DNA of 55,164 nucleotides from Kordiimonadaceae bacterium (lineage in GTDB: Bacteria; Pseudomonadota; Alphaproteobacteria; Sphingomonadales; Emcibacteraceae): the NCBI GenBank assembly GCA_018675425.1, contig JABGYD010000057.1:98339-153502 (forward strand). The letters are read 5' to 3'. Below, piece after piece: positions 46,492 through 54,567 of the stretch. The position numbers and the translations under genes were made by a program. How positions within the stretch are numbered: position 1 is the stretch's first letter; each line of letters starts with the position of its first letter. Below the pieces are notes generated by a model. It saw only the letters and a list, made by a program, of their open reading frames with translations. It made no database searches and was not told the origin of the DNA.

Positions 46492-47613
46492 ATGAAAGTC
46501 GAAATTCATAAATTATTTGAAGTCTTATTAAAGGCACAAAAAGTGAAACCGGAAACATCTGTTATTCATTCACTTGCAAAACCACCTATTTTAGGTGATT
46601 TTTTAGATGACTTAGATCCAAACCTTGTTCTAGATTGGTCGGATAAATCTTTTCACGGACTTCCATCCCTAAGAGAGAAAGTCGTTGAACGATTTTCTTA
46701 TTCACCAGTATGTACTGCCGAGGATGTTTTAATAACGGCAGGGACAGCTGAGGCTAATTTTTTAGCTATTAGTAATTTAGTCAGTCCGGGTGATGAAATG
46801 ATAGTAGATGTCCCAGGGTGGCCTCAGCCTTTAGTATTAGGAAAAGCTATTGGAGCAATAGTTAAAAAATTAGAAAGACATGAAGATAATGGCTGGATGT
46901 TTGATTTTGATCAGCTGGAAGAACTCATAACTAAAAAAACAAAATTAATTTTTTTATGCAACCCTAATAATCCGACCGGACATGTTTTAAACGAAGAGGA
47001 ACTTCTTCGTATAGCAAAGTTGGCGGACAAAGTTGGTGCTTATGTTTTGACCGATGAAGTTTACCGCAATATGGAATGGTATTGTCCTTTAACACCCAGA
47101 ATGGCAACGTTATATGAACGAGGGATTAGTACGGGAAGTGTATCTAAAGTGCTTGGACTACAGGGCCTTAGAACTGGATGGATGATTAGTAAGGACAAAA
47201 AATTATTATTTGATAGTATTGTTTTAAGAGAAGATACCAGCGAAATAATGAATATTATGGGCGAAGCAATAGCAGATATTGCCTTGAGAGAAAGTAGGTT
47301 TGAAGTTGCTGTCGCAAAAGCAAGAAAGTCTGCTAAAGAAAACCTATCAATATTAGATGAATTTATAAAAATTCATTCGGAATTATCATGGGTTCGGCCT
47401 GTTGCTGGGTTAATTGGCTTATGTAATTTAAATATTGATCAAGATTCTACTAAAGTATCAGAAATATTACTAGAAAATCCCTACAGCTTAATGATTATGC
47501 CTGGAAGTGCTTATGGATACCCTAACCATATTCGGGTTGGTGCTGGGGGAGGTAGTAAGGATGACTTAGAAAAAGGGTTAGCGAGATTAGATCAGTTTTT
47601 TAAAGCAATTTAA
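46492..47613 (+). CDS. PLP-dependent aminotransferase, class I/II fold
   Basis: The 373-residue fold-type I enzyme has NPNNPTGH (about 162-169), TDEVYRNMEW (Asp-x-x-Tyr for the cofactor), the Schiff-base Lys in GSVSKVLGLQGLRTGW (about 222) and the carboxylate-binding Arg in HIRVGAGGGS near the C-terminus. It is complete. It could be an aminotransferase, or a related deaminase or oxidase, as some members of this group are. The TauD-type dioxygenase gene follows 58 bp on in the same direction, so both may act on one amino acid. Substrate is unknown. Confidence 0.85.
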   Translation: MKVEIHKLFEVLLKAQKVKPETSVIHSLAKPPILGDFLDDLDPNLVLDWSDKSFHGLPSLREKVVERFSYSPVCTAEDVLITAGTAEANFLAISNLVSPGDEMIVDVPGWPQPLVLGKAIGAIVKKLERHEDNGWMFDFDQLEELITKKTKLIFLCNPNNPTGHVLNEEELLRIAKLADKVGAYVLTDEVYRNMEWYCPLTPRMATLYERGISTGSVSKVLGLQGLRTGWMISKDKKLLFDSIVLREDTSEIMNIMGEAIADIALRESRFEVAVAKARKSAKENLSILDEFIKIHSELSWVRPVAGLIGLCNLNIDQDSTKVSEILLENPYSLMIMPGSAYGYPNHIRVGAGGGSKDDLEKGLARLDQFFKAI

Positions 47614-47671
47614 CCTTGCATAGACAGCTAGAAATCTTAAATTAAATAATTGATGAATAAAGGTATTAGTT

Positions 47672-48565
47672 ATGGCAATTGGAAATAATCAAACTTCTCT
47701 AACATCCTCCGGCTTTGGTCTCGAGCTCAAAGACATAGACCTTGCCGAACTTGATGATAATACTAAAAGTATTCTGGTTGAGGGCTTTTACGCAAGTGGT
47801 GGTGCTATCTTGATCCGTAATCAACAGCATTTAACTCCAAAACAGTTATGTGATTTTGTTTCCCTCTTCGGTTCGGTTGAGAAAAATGAAAAATATGATC
47901 CCAATTTCCTTGAACCTGATTTTCCAGAAGTCCTTCGCATAGGAAATTTAATGGAGGATGGTCAACGGAAAGCACTGTGGATTAAATCAGACGAAGAACG
48001 ATTATGGCACAGCGATGACACTTTCCGACATCCGCAGCCGATCGGCTCATGTTTATTCTGCGTGACTGCGCCTCCGACGGGCGGTGAAACTTGGTTTGCG
48101 GGAATGGGGGAAGCTTATGACGACTTAACATTCGAAATTAAACAAAAGATAAAACCATTGACGGCATTACATTCATATAATCATTTAAATGAATTTCTTC
48201 GTAAAACAAATCCCCATCGCCCTCCCTTAAGCAGCGAAATGCGAAAAAATTTACCGCCCATTACACGACCACTAGTTGTAGAGCACCCTGTAACTCATAA
48301 AAAAGCACTTTGCGTAACAAATATTCATATTGAGGCAATAAGTGATTTAGATGAAACAGAAGCAAGAGTGTTATTAAACGACCTTTTAGATCATGCAACA
48401 AAACCAGAATTTGTATTCTCTCATGCTTGGAAACCAGGAGATTTGATTGTGTGGGATAATCGCTGTGCGATGCATGCGCCATCACCATTTGATGAGAATA
48501 AATATAATCGTCTAATGTATCGCCTTACGATGAATGGGGAACAAGTAATACCTGATGGAAACTAA
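47672..48565 (+). CDS. TauD/TfdA-family Fe(II)/2-oxoglutarate dioxygenase
   Basis: The 297-residue protein has the iron ligands in LWHSDDTF (HxD, about 111-114) and the distal His in WDNRCAMHAPSPF (about 268), plus the 2-oxoglutarate Arg in RLMYRLT. Other segments, ALHSYNHLNEF and HPVTHKKALCV, fit the TauD/TfdA group. The group hydroxylates or cleaves taurine, aryloxyacetates, amino acids and other small acids. The neighbour aminotransferase hints at an amino-acid-type substrate. A terminator at 48603-48644 ends the unit. Confidence 0.88.
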   Translation: MAIGNNQTSLTSSGFGLELKDIDLAELDDNTKSILVEGFYASGGAILIRNQQHLTPKQLCDFVSLFGSVEKNEKYDPNFLEPDFPEVLRIGNLMEDGQRKALWIKSDEERLWHSDDTFRHPQPIGSCLFCVTAPPTGGETWFAGMGEAYDDLTFEIKQKIKPLTALHSYNHLNEFLRKTNPHRPPLSSEMRKNLPPITRPLVVEHPVTHKKALCVTNIHIEAISDLDETEARVLLNDLLDHATKPEFVFSHAWKPGDLIVWDNRCAMHAPSPFDENKYNRLMYRLTMNGEQVIPDGN

Positions 48566-48602
48566 ATTCAAAGGATTTTATAGTAAAATTTTGTAACTTG
48601 TG

Positions 48603-48644
48603 TTTAAGTCAAAATAAATATTCTGATTTGGCTTAAAATTTTTT
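48603..48644 (+). terminator. Rho-independent terminator after the TauD-type gene
   Basis: TTTAAGTCAAA (48603-48613) pairs with TTTGGCTTAAA (48627-48637) through 11 positions with one G-U wobble, over a 13-base loop, followed by T6 (48639-48644). It is 38 bp past the stop. Confidence 0.7.
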
Positions 48645-48712
48645 AGTTATATAAGCGAATTTAATTATGTGGATATGTGGTGGCAATGAATAATTTGAAG
48701 GGAAAATAAACT

Positions 48713-50392
48713 ATGAGCAAAGTATGGATTTTAATAGCATTTTGTTTCACAAGTTTGGTGATGGGTTGCAGTAATGAAAACAAAATAGATGATGATCTAG
48801 AGGAGGTTTCAAATAACTCTATTGGGCCAAAATTTGATCTCCTGACCACTCCGGTAGGTGATGTTAATTTTCCAACTAGTTGTTCTGCAGAGGCAAGTCC
48901 CTTGGTTGAGCGCGGTGTGGCGCTCATGCATAATATGATGTATCCAGAAGCCCAGTTTGCTTTTTCGATGGCTGATGATGTGGACGCTAATTGTGCTATG
49001 TCATATTGGGGGCAAGCAATGGTAATGATCCACCCGCTTTGGGGAGATGATTTATCGGCGGCAGATTACAAGCGTGGTTTAGAACTCACAAGAAGAGGCC
49101 AATCAATAGAAAATATTTCAGAACGTGAGAGAAATTTTTTAAAGACTACAGAAGCCTTTTATTTAGAAAGTGCGGATTTGAATATGGTTAATGGCTTTGC
49201 GAAGATGTCGGCTATTTGGGAAGATATTTCAAATAAAATGCCCGATGATATGGATGCTATGGCCTTTAATGCACTTTTTAAAGTAGCTATCTCTAAAAAT
49301 GATACAGAAAGACTTAAAGCGGGGCAAATTGCACTTGACGTACTTAAAGTTATGCCAAACCATCCGGGAGGGCACCACTATGTTATTCATGCCTATGATA
49401 CAGCTGATCTTGCAATTGGTGCGCTTGAAGTCGCCGACCACTATGGCACAATAACGCCAAAGGTGCCTCATGCCTCTCATATGATGACGCACACATACAC
49501 ACGTTTAGGTAGGTGGGATAGTGCAATTGAATGGAATAATATTTCTGCTGGCACTGCACTTGAAATTTGCTTTGATAACGGTGCTGTAAATTCCCACTAC
49601 CCCCACGCAATGGACTATTTAGTATTTGCTCACCTGCAAAAAGGTGATGATGAAGCGGCTGCGAAACTTGAGAGAGAATTATTTTCTCTTGATATTAAAG
49701 AGTATGAAAAAAGTGGACAACGTGGCATTGCTTATGCTTTTACGGCAATTCCTGCTAGGAATTCACTTGAACAAAAAGATTGGGAAACAGCTATTACTCT
49801 GGCGCCAAAAACACCTACATATTTTCCGTGGGTGGAGGCAGATAAGAGAGATATTGGCAATACACATTTTGCAAGAGCTATGGGATTTTCCCGGCTTGGG
49901 CGTCCTGATGAAGCAGAGGCAGATATTAAGCAATTAGCTTATATGGCAGAAACATTGCCCGCTATGAGTGGCCTCGAATATTATAGAATGAAAATAGAAA
50001 GTCAGCTACTTGGTGCCCGTGCCTGGCAATCTTTTGCCCGGGGTGACCATGAAAATGCTCTTTCTTTAATGAAGGAAGCTTCCGAACAAGAGGCATCAAG
50101 CAAGAATGCTCCTTCAAACCCAGGTGACATTTTACCTGCTGAAGAGTTACTGGGTGATATGCTTTTAGAGTTATCGCAAATAGAGGATGCACATGCAGCT
50201 TATAAGCTCTCTTTAAAAAGATCTCCTGGCCGCTATAATAGCATTTATGGGGCAGGTACGACAGCCTATAAACTAGGTGATTTGGAAACTGCAAAGAAAT
50301 ACTTTTCTCTTCTCATTACAAATGCGGAGGGTGGAAGCTCTAGTCGCACAACTCTTGAAGATGCCCGCACCATACTTGCTACACTTAACTAA
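48713..50392 (+). CDS. TPR-repeat lipoprotein with conserved His segments
   Basis: The 559-residue protein has a lipoprotein signal, MSKVWILIAFCFTSLVMGC, Cys19 being the lipid anchor. TPR-like repeats follow across the whole chain, with EAQFAFSMADDVDANCAMSYWG near 80-100 and several His-rich segments (NHPGGHHYVIHAYDTADLA, VPHASHMMTHTYTRLGRW). This combination is a recognisable but uncharacterised TPR family. The His clusters could bind metal. It should lie in the periplasm or on the outer membrane. The MhpD-like gene starts 12 bp downstream, so the two are probably cotranscribed. Confidence 0.72.
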   Translation: MSKVWILIAFCFTSLVMGCSNENKIDDDLEEVSNNSIGPKFDLLTTPVGDVNFPTSCSAEASPLVERGVALMHNMMYPEAQFAFSMADDVDANCAMSYWGQAMVMIHPLWGDDLSAADYKRGLELTRRGQSIENISERERNFLKTTEAFYLESADLNMVNGFAKMSAIWEDISNKMPDDMDAMAFNALFKVAISKNDTERLKAGQIALDVLKVMPNHPGGHHYVIHAYDTADLAIGALEVADHYGTITPKVPHASHMMTHTYTRLGRWDSAIEWNNISAGTALEICFDNGAVNSHYPHAMDYLVFAHLQKGDDEAAAKLERELFSLDIKEYEKSGQRGIAYAFTAIPARNSLEQKDWETAITLAPKTPTYFPWVEADKRDIGNTHFARAMGFSRLGRPDEAEADIKQLAYMAETLPAMSGLEYYRMKIESQLLGARAWQSFARGDHENALSLMKEASEQEASSKNAPSNPGDILPAEELLGDMLLELSQIEDAHAAYKLSLKRSPGRYNSIYGAGTTAYKLGDLETAKKYFSLLITNAEGGSSSRTTLEDARTILATLN

Positions 50393-50403
50393 TTGGTAGC
50401 ATT

Positions 50404-51363
50404 ATGAAAATATTAAATATAATAAACGTATTCCTCTTTTTCGCCACACTTTATACATTCTTTAGATATGATAATTCTGCAATACAGAACTATGACTTAA
50501 ATGACCCTATTGACCAGAAAAAGCTTGCCATTAGTTTTGTTGATAACTTCAATCAGGCAAAACCGATTTCTCCTATAGCCGCAGATGATTTATCTGAAAA
50601 AAATGCTTATCAGATAGCAGATTTATATGTAGCTGAATTGTTAAAAACTGAAGGAGTTGTCGCGGGGTATAAGGTTGGTACATTTGCTAAAGGCGAATAT
50701 GATAATGGGCCAGTGAATGGATTAAGCGGCCCCGTTACAGCAGTAATGTTTTCAAAGGGTATTCATGATAGTGGAGCCCATATTTCAATTGATTGTTGCA
50801 ATATGAGTTTTATTGAAGCTGATTTTGCTGCGGTTGTGGGAAGTGATGAAATCAATTATGCAAAAACAGATATGGAGGTTCTTGCCGCTTTATCTGGTTT
50901 CTTACCATTTATTGAGATGCCTGATTTGCTTCAACCATCCGAGGGTAGTTCTAATGTTGGCGGCATAGCGACAAACTATGATTTTAGAAATGCTATTATT
51001 GGTAACTTGATCAAAACACAATCGAGCGCTGAATGGATTAAAAGGCTCAATAATTTTCAATTTAAAATGACTAATGAAGAAGGTGAAATTCTTGCTGAAG
51101 GTTCGATTAAAAATGCCTATGATCCCCTTTATCGCGTTAGACATCTTCGTAATCAGCTATTAAAACGTGGAAAGAAATTGAAGTCAGGTGATTTGCTTTC
51201 ACTAGGTAATATGGGGGCAATCAGACCATTAAAGCCCAATCTTTACTTTGATCCCTCAATACGACCAATTTTCAGAGGTAACATTGCAACCGTTAGTTAT
51301 ATTGGTCTTGATCCGGCTGGGCCTCAAACCGTCGAGGTAGTGATTGACCGAAGTTCTAAATGA
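50404..51363 (+). CDS. Apparently exported 2-keto-4-pentenoate hydratase/FAH-like protein
   Basis: The 319-residue protein has an N-terminal hydrophobic segment (about 4-19, LNIINVFLFFATLYTF) serving as anchor or signal. The MhpD/hydratase-decarboxylase-like domain follows: VVAGYKVGTFAKGEYDNGPV, FIEADFAAVVGSDEI with the acidic metal pair, FLPFIEMPDL and LSLGNMGAIRPLKP. Known MhpD-type enzymes are cytoplasmic and hydrate 2-oxopent-4-enoate during aromatic breakdown; no other such gene is present. An envelope location is unusual. It follows the TPR lipoprotein gene by 12 bp. The reaction is unknown. Confidence 0.72.
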   Translation: MKILNIINVFLFFATLYTFFRYDNSAIQNYDLNDPIDQKKLAISFVDNFNQAKPISPIAADDLSEKNAYQIADLYVAELLKTEGVVAGYKVGTFAKGEYDNGPVNGLSGPVTAVMFSKGIHDSGAHISIDCCNMSFIEADFAAVVGSDEINYAKTDMEVLAALSGFLPFIEMPDLLQPSEGSSNVGGIATNYDFRNAIIGNLIKTQSSAEWIKRLNNFQFKMTNEEGEILAEGSIKNAYDPLYRVRHLRNQLLKRGKKLKSGDLLSLGNMGAIRPLKPNLYFDPSIRPIFRGNIATVSYIGLDPAGPQTVEVVIDRSSK

Positions 51364-51423
51364 CTAGTACCGATTGTAGGCAAAGAAACTCTGATAATGT
51401 GTGAATTTCACTAAAATATGGAG

Positions 51424-51445
51424 GGCCGAATGTTTGCTTTCGGCC
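51424..51445. terminator. Hairpin between convergent MhpD-like and arsR genes
   Basis: GGCCGAA (51424-51430) and TTCGGCC (51439-51445) form a 7-bp stem with an 8-base loop, lying between the two convergent stops. There is no T tract on either side, so it may be a weak or Rho-assisted terminator. Confidence 0.4.
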
Positions 51446-51483
51446 ATAAGCGGACACTTGATAATCAGAAATCTAAACTATGT

Positions 51484-51798
51484 TCATTTGGTCAAAGTAC
51501 AAATTTCAGGATGTCCGTCACAACAATCCTTTACAAGGTAATCAATAAAATTTTTTGTCGCTTCTATTTCAACGGTGTAAATTAAACTACGACCTTGTCG
51601 TTCAGGTTTTATTAAGCCTGCATTTGACAAAAGGTTTAGGTGTGAAGATAATGTATTTTGTGGAACTTTCAATTTTTCCGCTATTGCACCAGCTGCCAAA
51701 CCTTCTTGATTATATTTCATCAACAAACGGAAGACACCGAACCGCGTAGGCTGAGCAAGCGCTGAAAGAATTTTTACAGCAACAGGGTCGTTCATCAT
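51484..51798 (-). CDS. arsR: ArsR-type arsenic-responsive repressor
   Basis: The winged-helix protein has NDPVAVKILSALAQPTRFGV, the recognition region VPQNTLSSHLNLLSNAGLI and the C-terminal Cys cluster KDCCDGHPEIC, an arsenite-binding arrangement seen in proteobacterial ArsR. I start it at the ATG at 51798 (104 residues), 16 bp after the arsJ stop; an in-frame ATG at 51840 would overlap arsJ by 26 bp. It is the last gene of GAPDH-arsJ-arsR. It probably represses the operon from the palindrome at 54118-54175 and releases it on arsenite. Confidence 0.93.
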   Translation of the reverse strand: MMNDPVAVKILSALAQPTRFGVFRLLMKYNQEGLAAGAIAEKLKVPQNTLSSHLNLLSNAGLIKPERQGRSLIYTVEIEATKNFIDYLVKDCCDGHPEICTLTK

Positions 51799-51814
51799 AT
51801 CGTGTCTTTCTTTT

Positions 51815-53038
51815 TTAATCGGCTTTCTCATCTCTAACATTTCCGAGAGGAAAAGTAAGTACTAAAGCAATGAGCACCATAATACTTGAAATAATAAGAC
51901 AAGCCAATAACCCCCAATATTGGAAAATAAAACCAGATAAGAACGTACCTATTAGACGGCCTAAAGCGTTTGCCATATAATAAAAGCCAATACTTAATGA
52001 CGGTTTGTCAGCATCAGAGTATGCGACAATCAAATATGAATGGACTGTTGAGTTTACGGCGAATACGACACCAAATATCGCCAATCCAATCATAAGCCAC
52101 AAAGCTGGATTATATTCAATCTCTTGACCTGACAACCAGTCACTAACAATGTTACTTAGGCCTAGAGCAATAAGGATAGGAATGAATAGTAAGATAAAGC
52201 ACCACAGCTTTGCGGAAAACGTAACATGGCTTAAGCTTGAACGGTGACGAAGTAAATTAGGTACATATGCTTGAACAATGCCGTATCCAATAATCCAACT
52301 CGCCATGGATGCTCCGACCTGATTATAATTCCATCCAGCAGTGCTCGCTAGAAAGACAGGGACACCGACAACAAACCAAACATCTCGACTGGCAAACAAA
52401 AAGATACGTGCCGCAGAGAGGTAATTAATTTCTCTTGTCTTCGAAAACATTTCTTTGAACGTTACATTCTTTTCGGATTTACCCAAATCGTCTTTGAGTA
52501 AATGCGTACAAGCCAGAAGTACCACAAACAGTCCACCAGCCATAAGATTTAATGCGCCTTGAAAACCAAACTCTTGCAACAAAAGTCCACCAATAAAAAA
52601 ACCTGCACCCTTAAGTGCATTTTTAGAGCCTGTCAAAATAGAAACCCACTTGAATAATGTACCTTGATCATCCTCAGCTACGACTACTTTAACGGCCGAC
52701 TTTGAACTCATTTTCGTTAAATCTTTGGCAACACCGGAAAGCGCTTGTGAAGTCATTACATAAACTACCGACAAACTAATCGTAATATCGGTGGGCATTG
52801 CCGATAACATAAGCAACGCAACTACTTGAATGAATAACCCTGCAAATAAGGTCAACCTAAGACCGAAGCGCACACCAAGCCATCCACCAAACAGGTTCGT
52901 AATAATCCCCATCGCTTCATATAAGAGAAACAAAATTGCCAAATCTAATGGTTTATATCCAAGAGTGTGGAAATGTAACAGGACAAGCATTCGAAGCGCA
53001 CCATCTGTTATGGTAAAGCCCCAATAGGACGCTGTCAC
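51815..53038 (-). CDS. arsJ: Organoarsenical efflux MFS transporter ArsJ
   Basis: The polytopic protein (407 residues from the GTG at 53038) has about 12 hydrophobic segments and the ArsJ start TASYWGFTITDGALRMLVLL, then LFLLYEAMGIITNLFGGWLG. ArsJ exports 1-arseno-3-phosphoglycerate made by the partner GAPDH. The start is doubtful: homologous residues VRNYAVV continue upstream in frame, and a strong AAGGAG lies 7 bases before an in-frame ATT at 53065, while the ATG at 53070 is out of frame. The true protein may begin at 53065 or carry a one-base frameshift. Confidence 0.92.
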   Translation of the reverse strand: MTASYWGFTITDGALRMLVLLHFHTLGYKPLDLAILFLLYEAMGIITNLFGGWLGVRFGLRLTLFAGLFIQVVALLMLSAMPTDITISLSVVYVMTSQALSGVAKDLTKMSSKSAVKVVVAEDDQGTLFKWVSILTGSKNALKGAGFFIGGLLLQEFGFQGALNLMAGGLFVVLLACTHLLKDDLGKSEKNVTFKEMFSKTREINYLSAARIFLFASRDVWFVVGVPVFLASTAGWNYNQVGASMASWIIGYGIVQAYVPNLLRHRSSLSHVTFSAKLWCFILLFIPILIALGLSNIVSDWLSGQEIEYNPALWLMIGLAIFGVVFAVNSTVHSYLIVAYSDADKPSLSIGFYYMANALGRLIGTFLSGFIFQYWGLLACLIISSIMVLIALVLTFPLGNVRDEKAD

Positions 53039-53076
53039 AACGGCATAGTTTCTAACGTCAGAAATGCCATCTCTCC

Positions 53077-54087
53077 TTATAACGATTTGGCAATCATCTC
53101 GGTTAAATCAGCCATGCGGTGAACATAGCCCCATTCATTATCGTACCAAGCATAGACTTTTAATTGTGTGCCATTAATTACCATAGTGGATTGTGCATCA
53201 ATGATACTTGAGCGTTTGTCGTTCAGATAATCTGCTGAAACTAAAGGCAGGATTTCGTAACCTAAAATATCCGCAAGGTATGTATCAGCGGCATCCTTGA
53301 ATAGATCATTCACTTCCTCAACGGTTGTTTCGCGTTTCAATTCAAAAACACAATCAGTTAAAGAAGCATTCAATAATGGAACTCGGACGGCGTGACCATT
53401 TAAAAGGCCTTTTAACTCAGGATAAATAAGTGATATTGCCGTTGCTGATCCTGTTGAAGTAGGGATCAAAGAGTTGACACAAGATCGGGCACGACGCAAA
53501 TCTTTATGCGGTGCATCAACAATAACCTGAGTATTGGTTATGTTGTGTATTGTTGTTATGCAGCCATGCTTAATCCCTAACTTTTCATGAACGACCTTAA
53601 CAATTGGCGCAAGACAATTTGTGGTGCACGAAGCCGCGGTTATGAGGTCGTGTTCACTTGCATTATAAAGGTGGTGATTGATCCCCATAACCAAGTTAAG
53701 AGCGCCTTCTTCACTTACAGGAGCTGAGACAAGTATTTTCTTAATGCCATTATCATAATATGGTTGGAGTGCTGAACGAGATTTGAATTTACCGGAACAT
53801 TCAATTACTAAATCAACCCCATCTGATCCCCAACCAATAGCTGCAGGTGTGTCCGCTTTGGAGTATAAAATATCCTGACCATCGATAGTAATATTTTCAT
53901 TTTTACAACTGATTTCGCGTGACCATCTGCCGTGGACACTATCAAATTCAATTAGGTGGGCGGAGGTTTCTGGTGAAGAAAATGGCTCATTAATAGCCAC
54001 AATAGATATATTTGGATGAGCCCAAATTGAGCGAAGAAATAATCTTCCAATTCTTCCAAAACCGTTTATCGCAATTCGAACATTCAT
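53077..54087 (-). CDS. ArsJ-associated glyceraldehyde-3-phosphate dehydrogenase
   Basis: The 336-residue enzyme has the NAD-binding [18 protein letters not shown], catalytic Cys in [11 protein letters not shown] (about 153), the His in TIHNITNTQ and the C-terminal WYDNEWGY. As the neighbour of arsJ it most likely uses arsenate in place of phosphate to make 1-arseno-3-phosphoglycerate, which ArsJ exports; this is established for ArsJ systems. The gene is the first of the operon, 38 bp before the listed arsJ start. It is distinct from the glycolytic copy expected elsewhere. Confidence 0.93.
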   Translation of the reverse strand: MNVRIAINGFGRIGRLFLRSIWAHPNISIVAINEPFSSPETSAHLIEFDSVHGRWSREISCKNENITIDGQDILYSKADTPAAIGWGSDGVDLVIECSGKFKSRSALQPYYDNGIKKILVSAPVSEEGALNLVMGINHHLYNASEHDLITAASCTTNCLAPIVKVVHEKLGIKHGCITTIHNITNTQVIVDAPHKDLRRARSCVNSLIPTSTGSATAISLIYPELKGLLNGHAVRVPLLNASLTDCVFELKRETTVEEVNDLFKDAADTYLADILGYEILPLVSADYLNDKRSSIIDAQSTMVINGTQLKVYAWYDNEWGYVHRMADLTEMIAKSL

Positions 54088-54117
54088 ATTTTTTTCTCGT
54101 GGCTATTTATATTTCTG

Positions 54118-54175
54118 TGATTAATAATTATTATATCTATATATGCCGATATATAGATATAATAATTATTAATCA
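54118..54175. promoter_or_regulatory. Perfect 27-bp inverted repeat upstream of the arsenic operon (candidate ArsR operator)
   Basis: Left arm 54118-54144 and right arm 54149-54175 are exact reverse complements across a GCCG spacer, ending 30 bp before the GAPDH start. Each arm contains TAATAATTATTA, itself a palindrome, and the centre is ATATAT-GCCG-ATATAT. On the minus strand TATAAT (54135-54130) would serve as a -10 box, so a bound repressor would cover the promoter. No T tract follows on either strand, which argues against a terminator. ArsR binding is inferred. Confidence 0.65.
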
Positions 54176-54352
54176 ATAAAATATTTTATGCACCAATTTA
54201 TACTAGTTAAAATCATATTTTTTATGTGAATGACTACCCCTGCACTGCGTGGGGTTGATTTTAAAAAGAGTAGGGGGGTAGGTGGTTTCGGGAAGAGAAT
54301 ATATCTAGTTTTATTTCTTTAGCTTGTTGCTAATTTGTAGCTATAAATAAAT
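54176..54352. other. Intergenic region between the arsenic operon and tRNA-Thr
   Basis: There is no gene here. It holds a G-rich patch on the plus strand (54250-54290) with pairing potential: CTACCCC (54234-54240) with GGGGTAG (54275-54281), or ACCCC with GGGGT (54251-54255). I find no matching second copy to call an attachment site. Confidence 0.4.
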
Positions 54353-54381
54353 AATGACTTAGCATTTTCTACTAAGTCATT
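54353..54381 (-). terminator. Terminator of tRNA-Thr
   Basis: AATGACTTAG (54353-54362) and CTAAGTCATT (54372-54381) form a perfect 10-bp stem with a 9-base loop, 9 bases past the tRNA 3' end on the minus strand and followed by ATTTATTTAT. The interrupted T run makes the call fairly, not fully, secure. Confidence 0.65.
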
Positions 54382-54389
54382 GATTTTAA

Positions 54390-54465
54390 TGGTGCCCCCA
54401 CGCGGACTCGAACTGCGGACCTACTGATTACAAATCAGTTGCTCTACCAACTGAGCTATAGGGGC
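54390..54465 (-). tRNA. tRNA-Thr (UGU anticodon)
   Basis: The minus strand folds as a complete tRNA of 76 bases with encoded CCA. The acceptor is GCCCCTA with TGGGGGC, the D arm AGCTCAGTTGGTAGAGC, the anticodon stem CTGAT/ATCAG with loop TTTGTAA, and the T arm GCAGTTCGAGTCCGC region. Anticodon TGT reads ACA and related Thr codons. No introns or mismatches beyond one G-T pair in the acceptor stem. Confidence 0.97.
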
Positions 54466-54567
54466 ATCCACTAAATACTTACGCCAATAAATGATGAAAG
54501 TAGGCGCAAGTTAGTGTTGTTTTTTTTCAAAATCAAGTTTTATTTTAGCTTATTGGTAATTTTACAA

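Noticed and set aside
54246-54262. TGCGTGGGGT on the plus strand resembles the tRNA-Thr 3' part CGCGTGGGGG
   Set aside because: It is on the opposite strand to the tRNA, covers only about 9 bases and is not flanked by an integrase, so it is not a credible attachment-site repeat.
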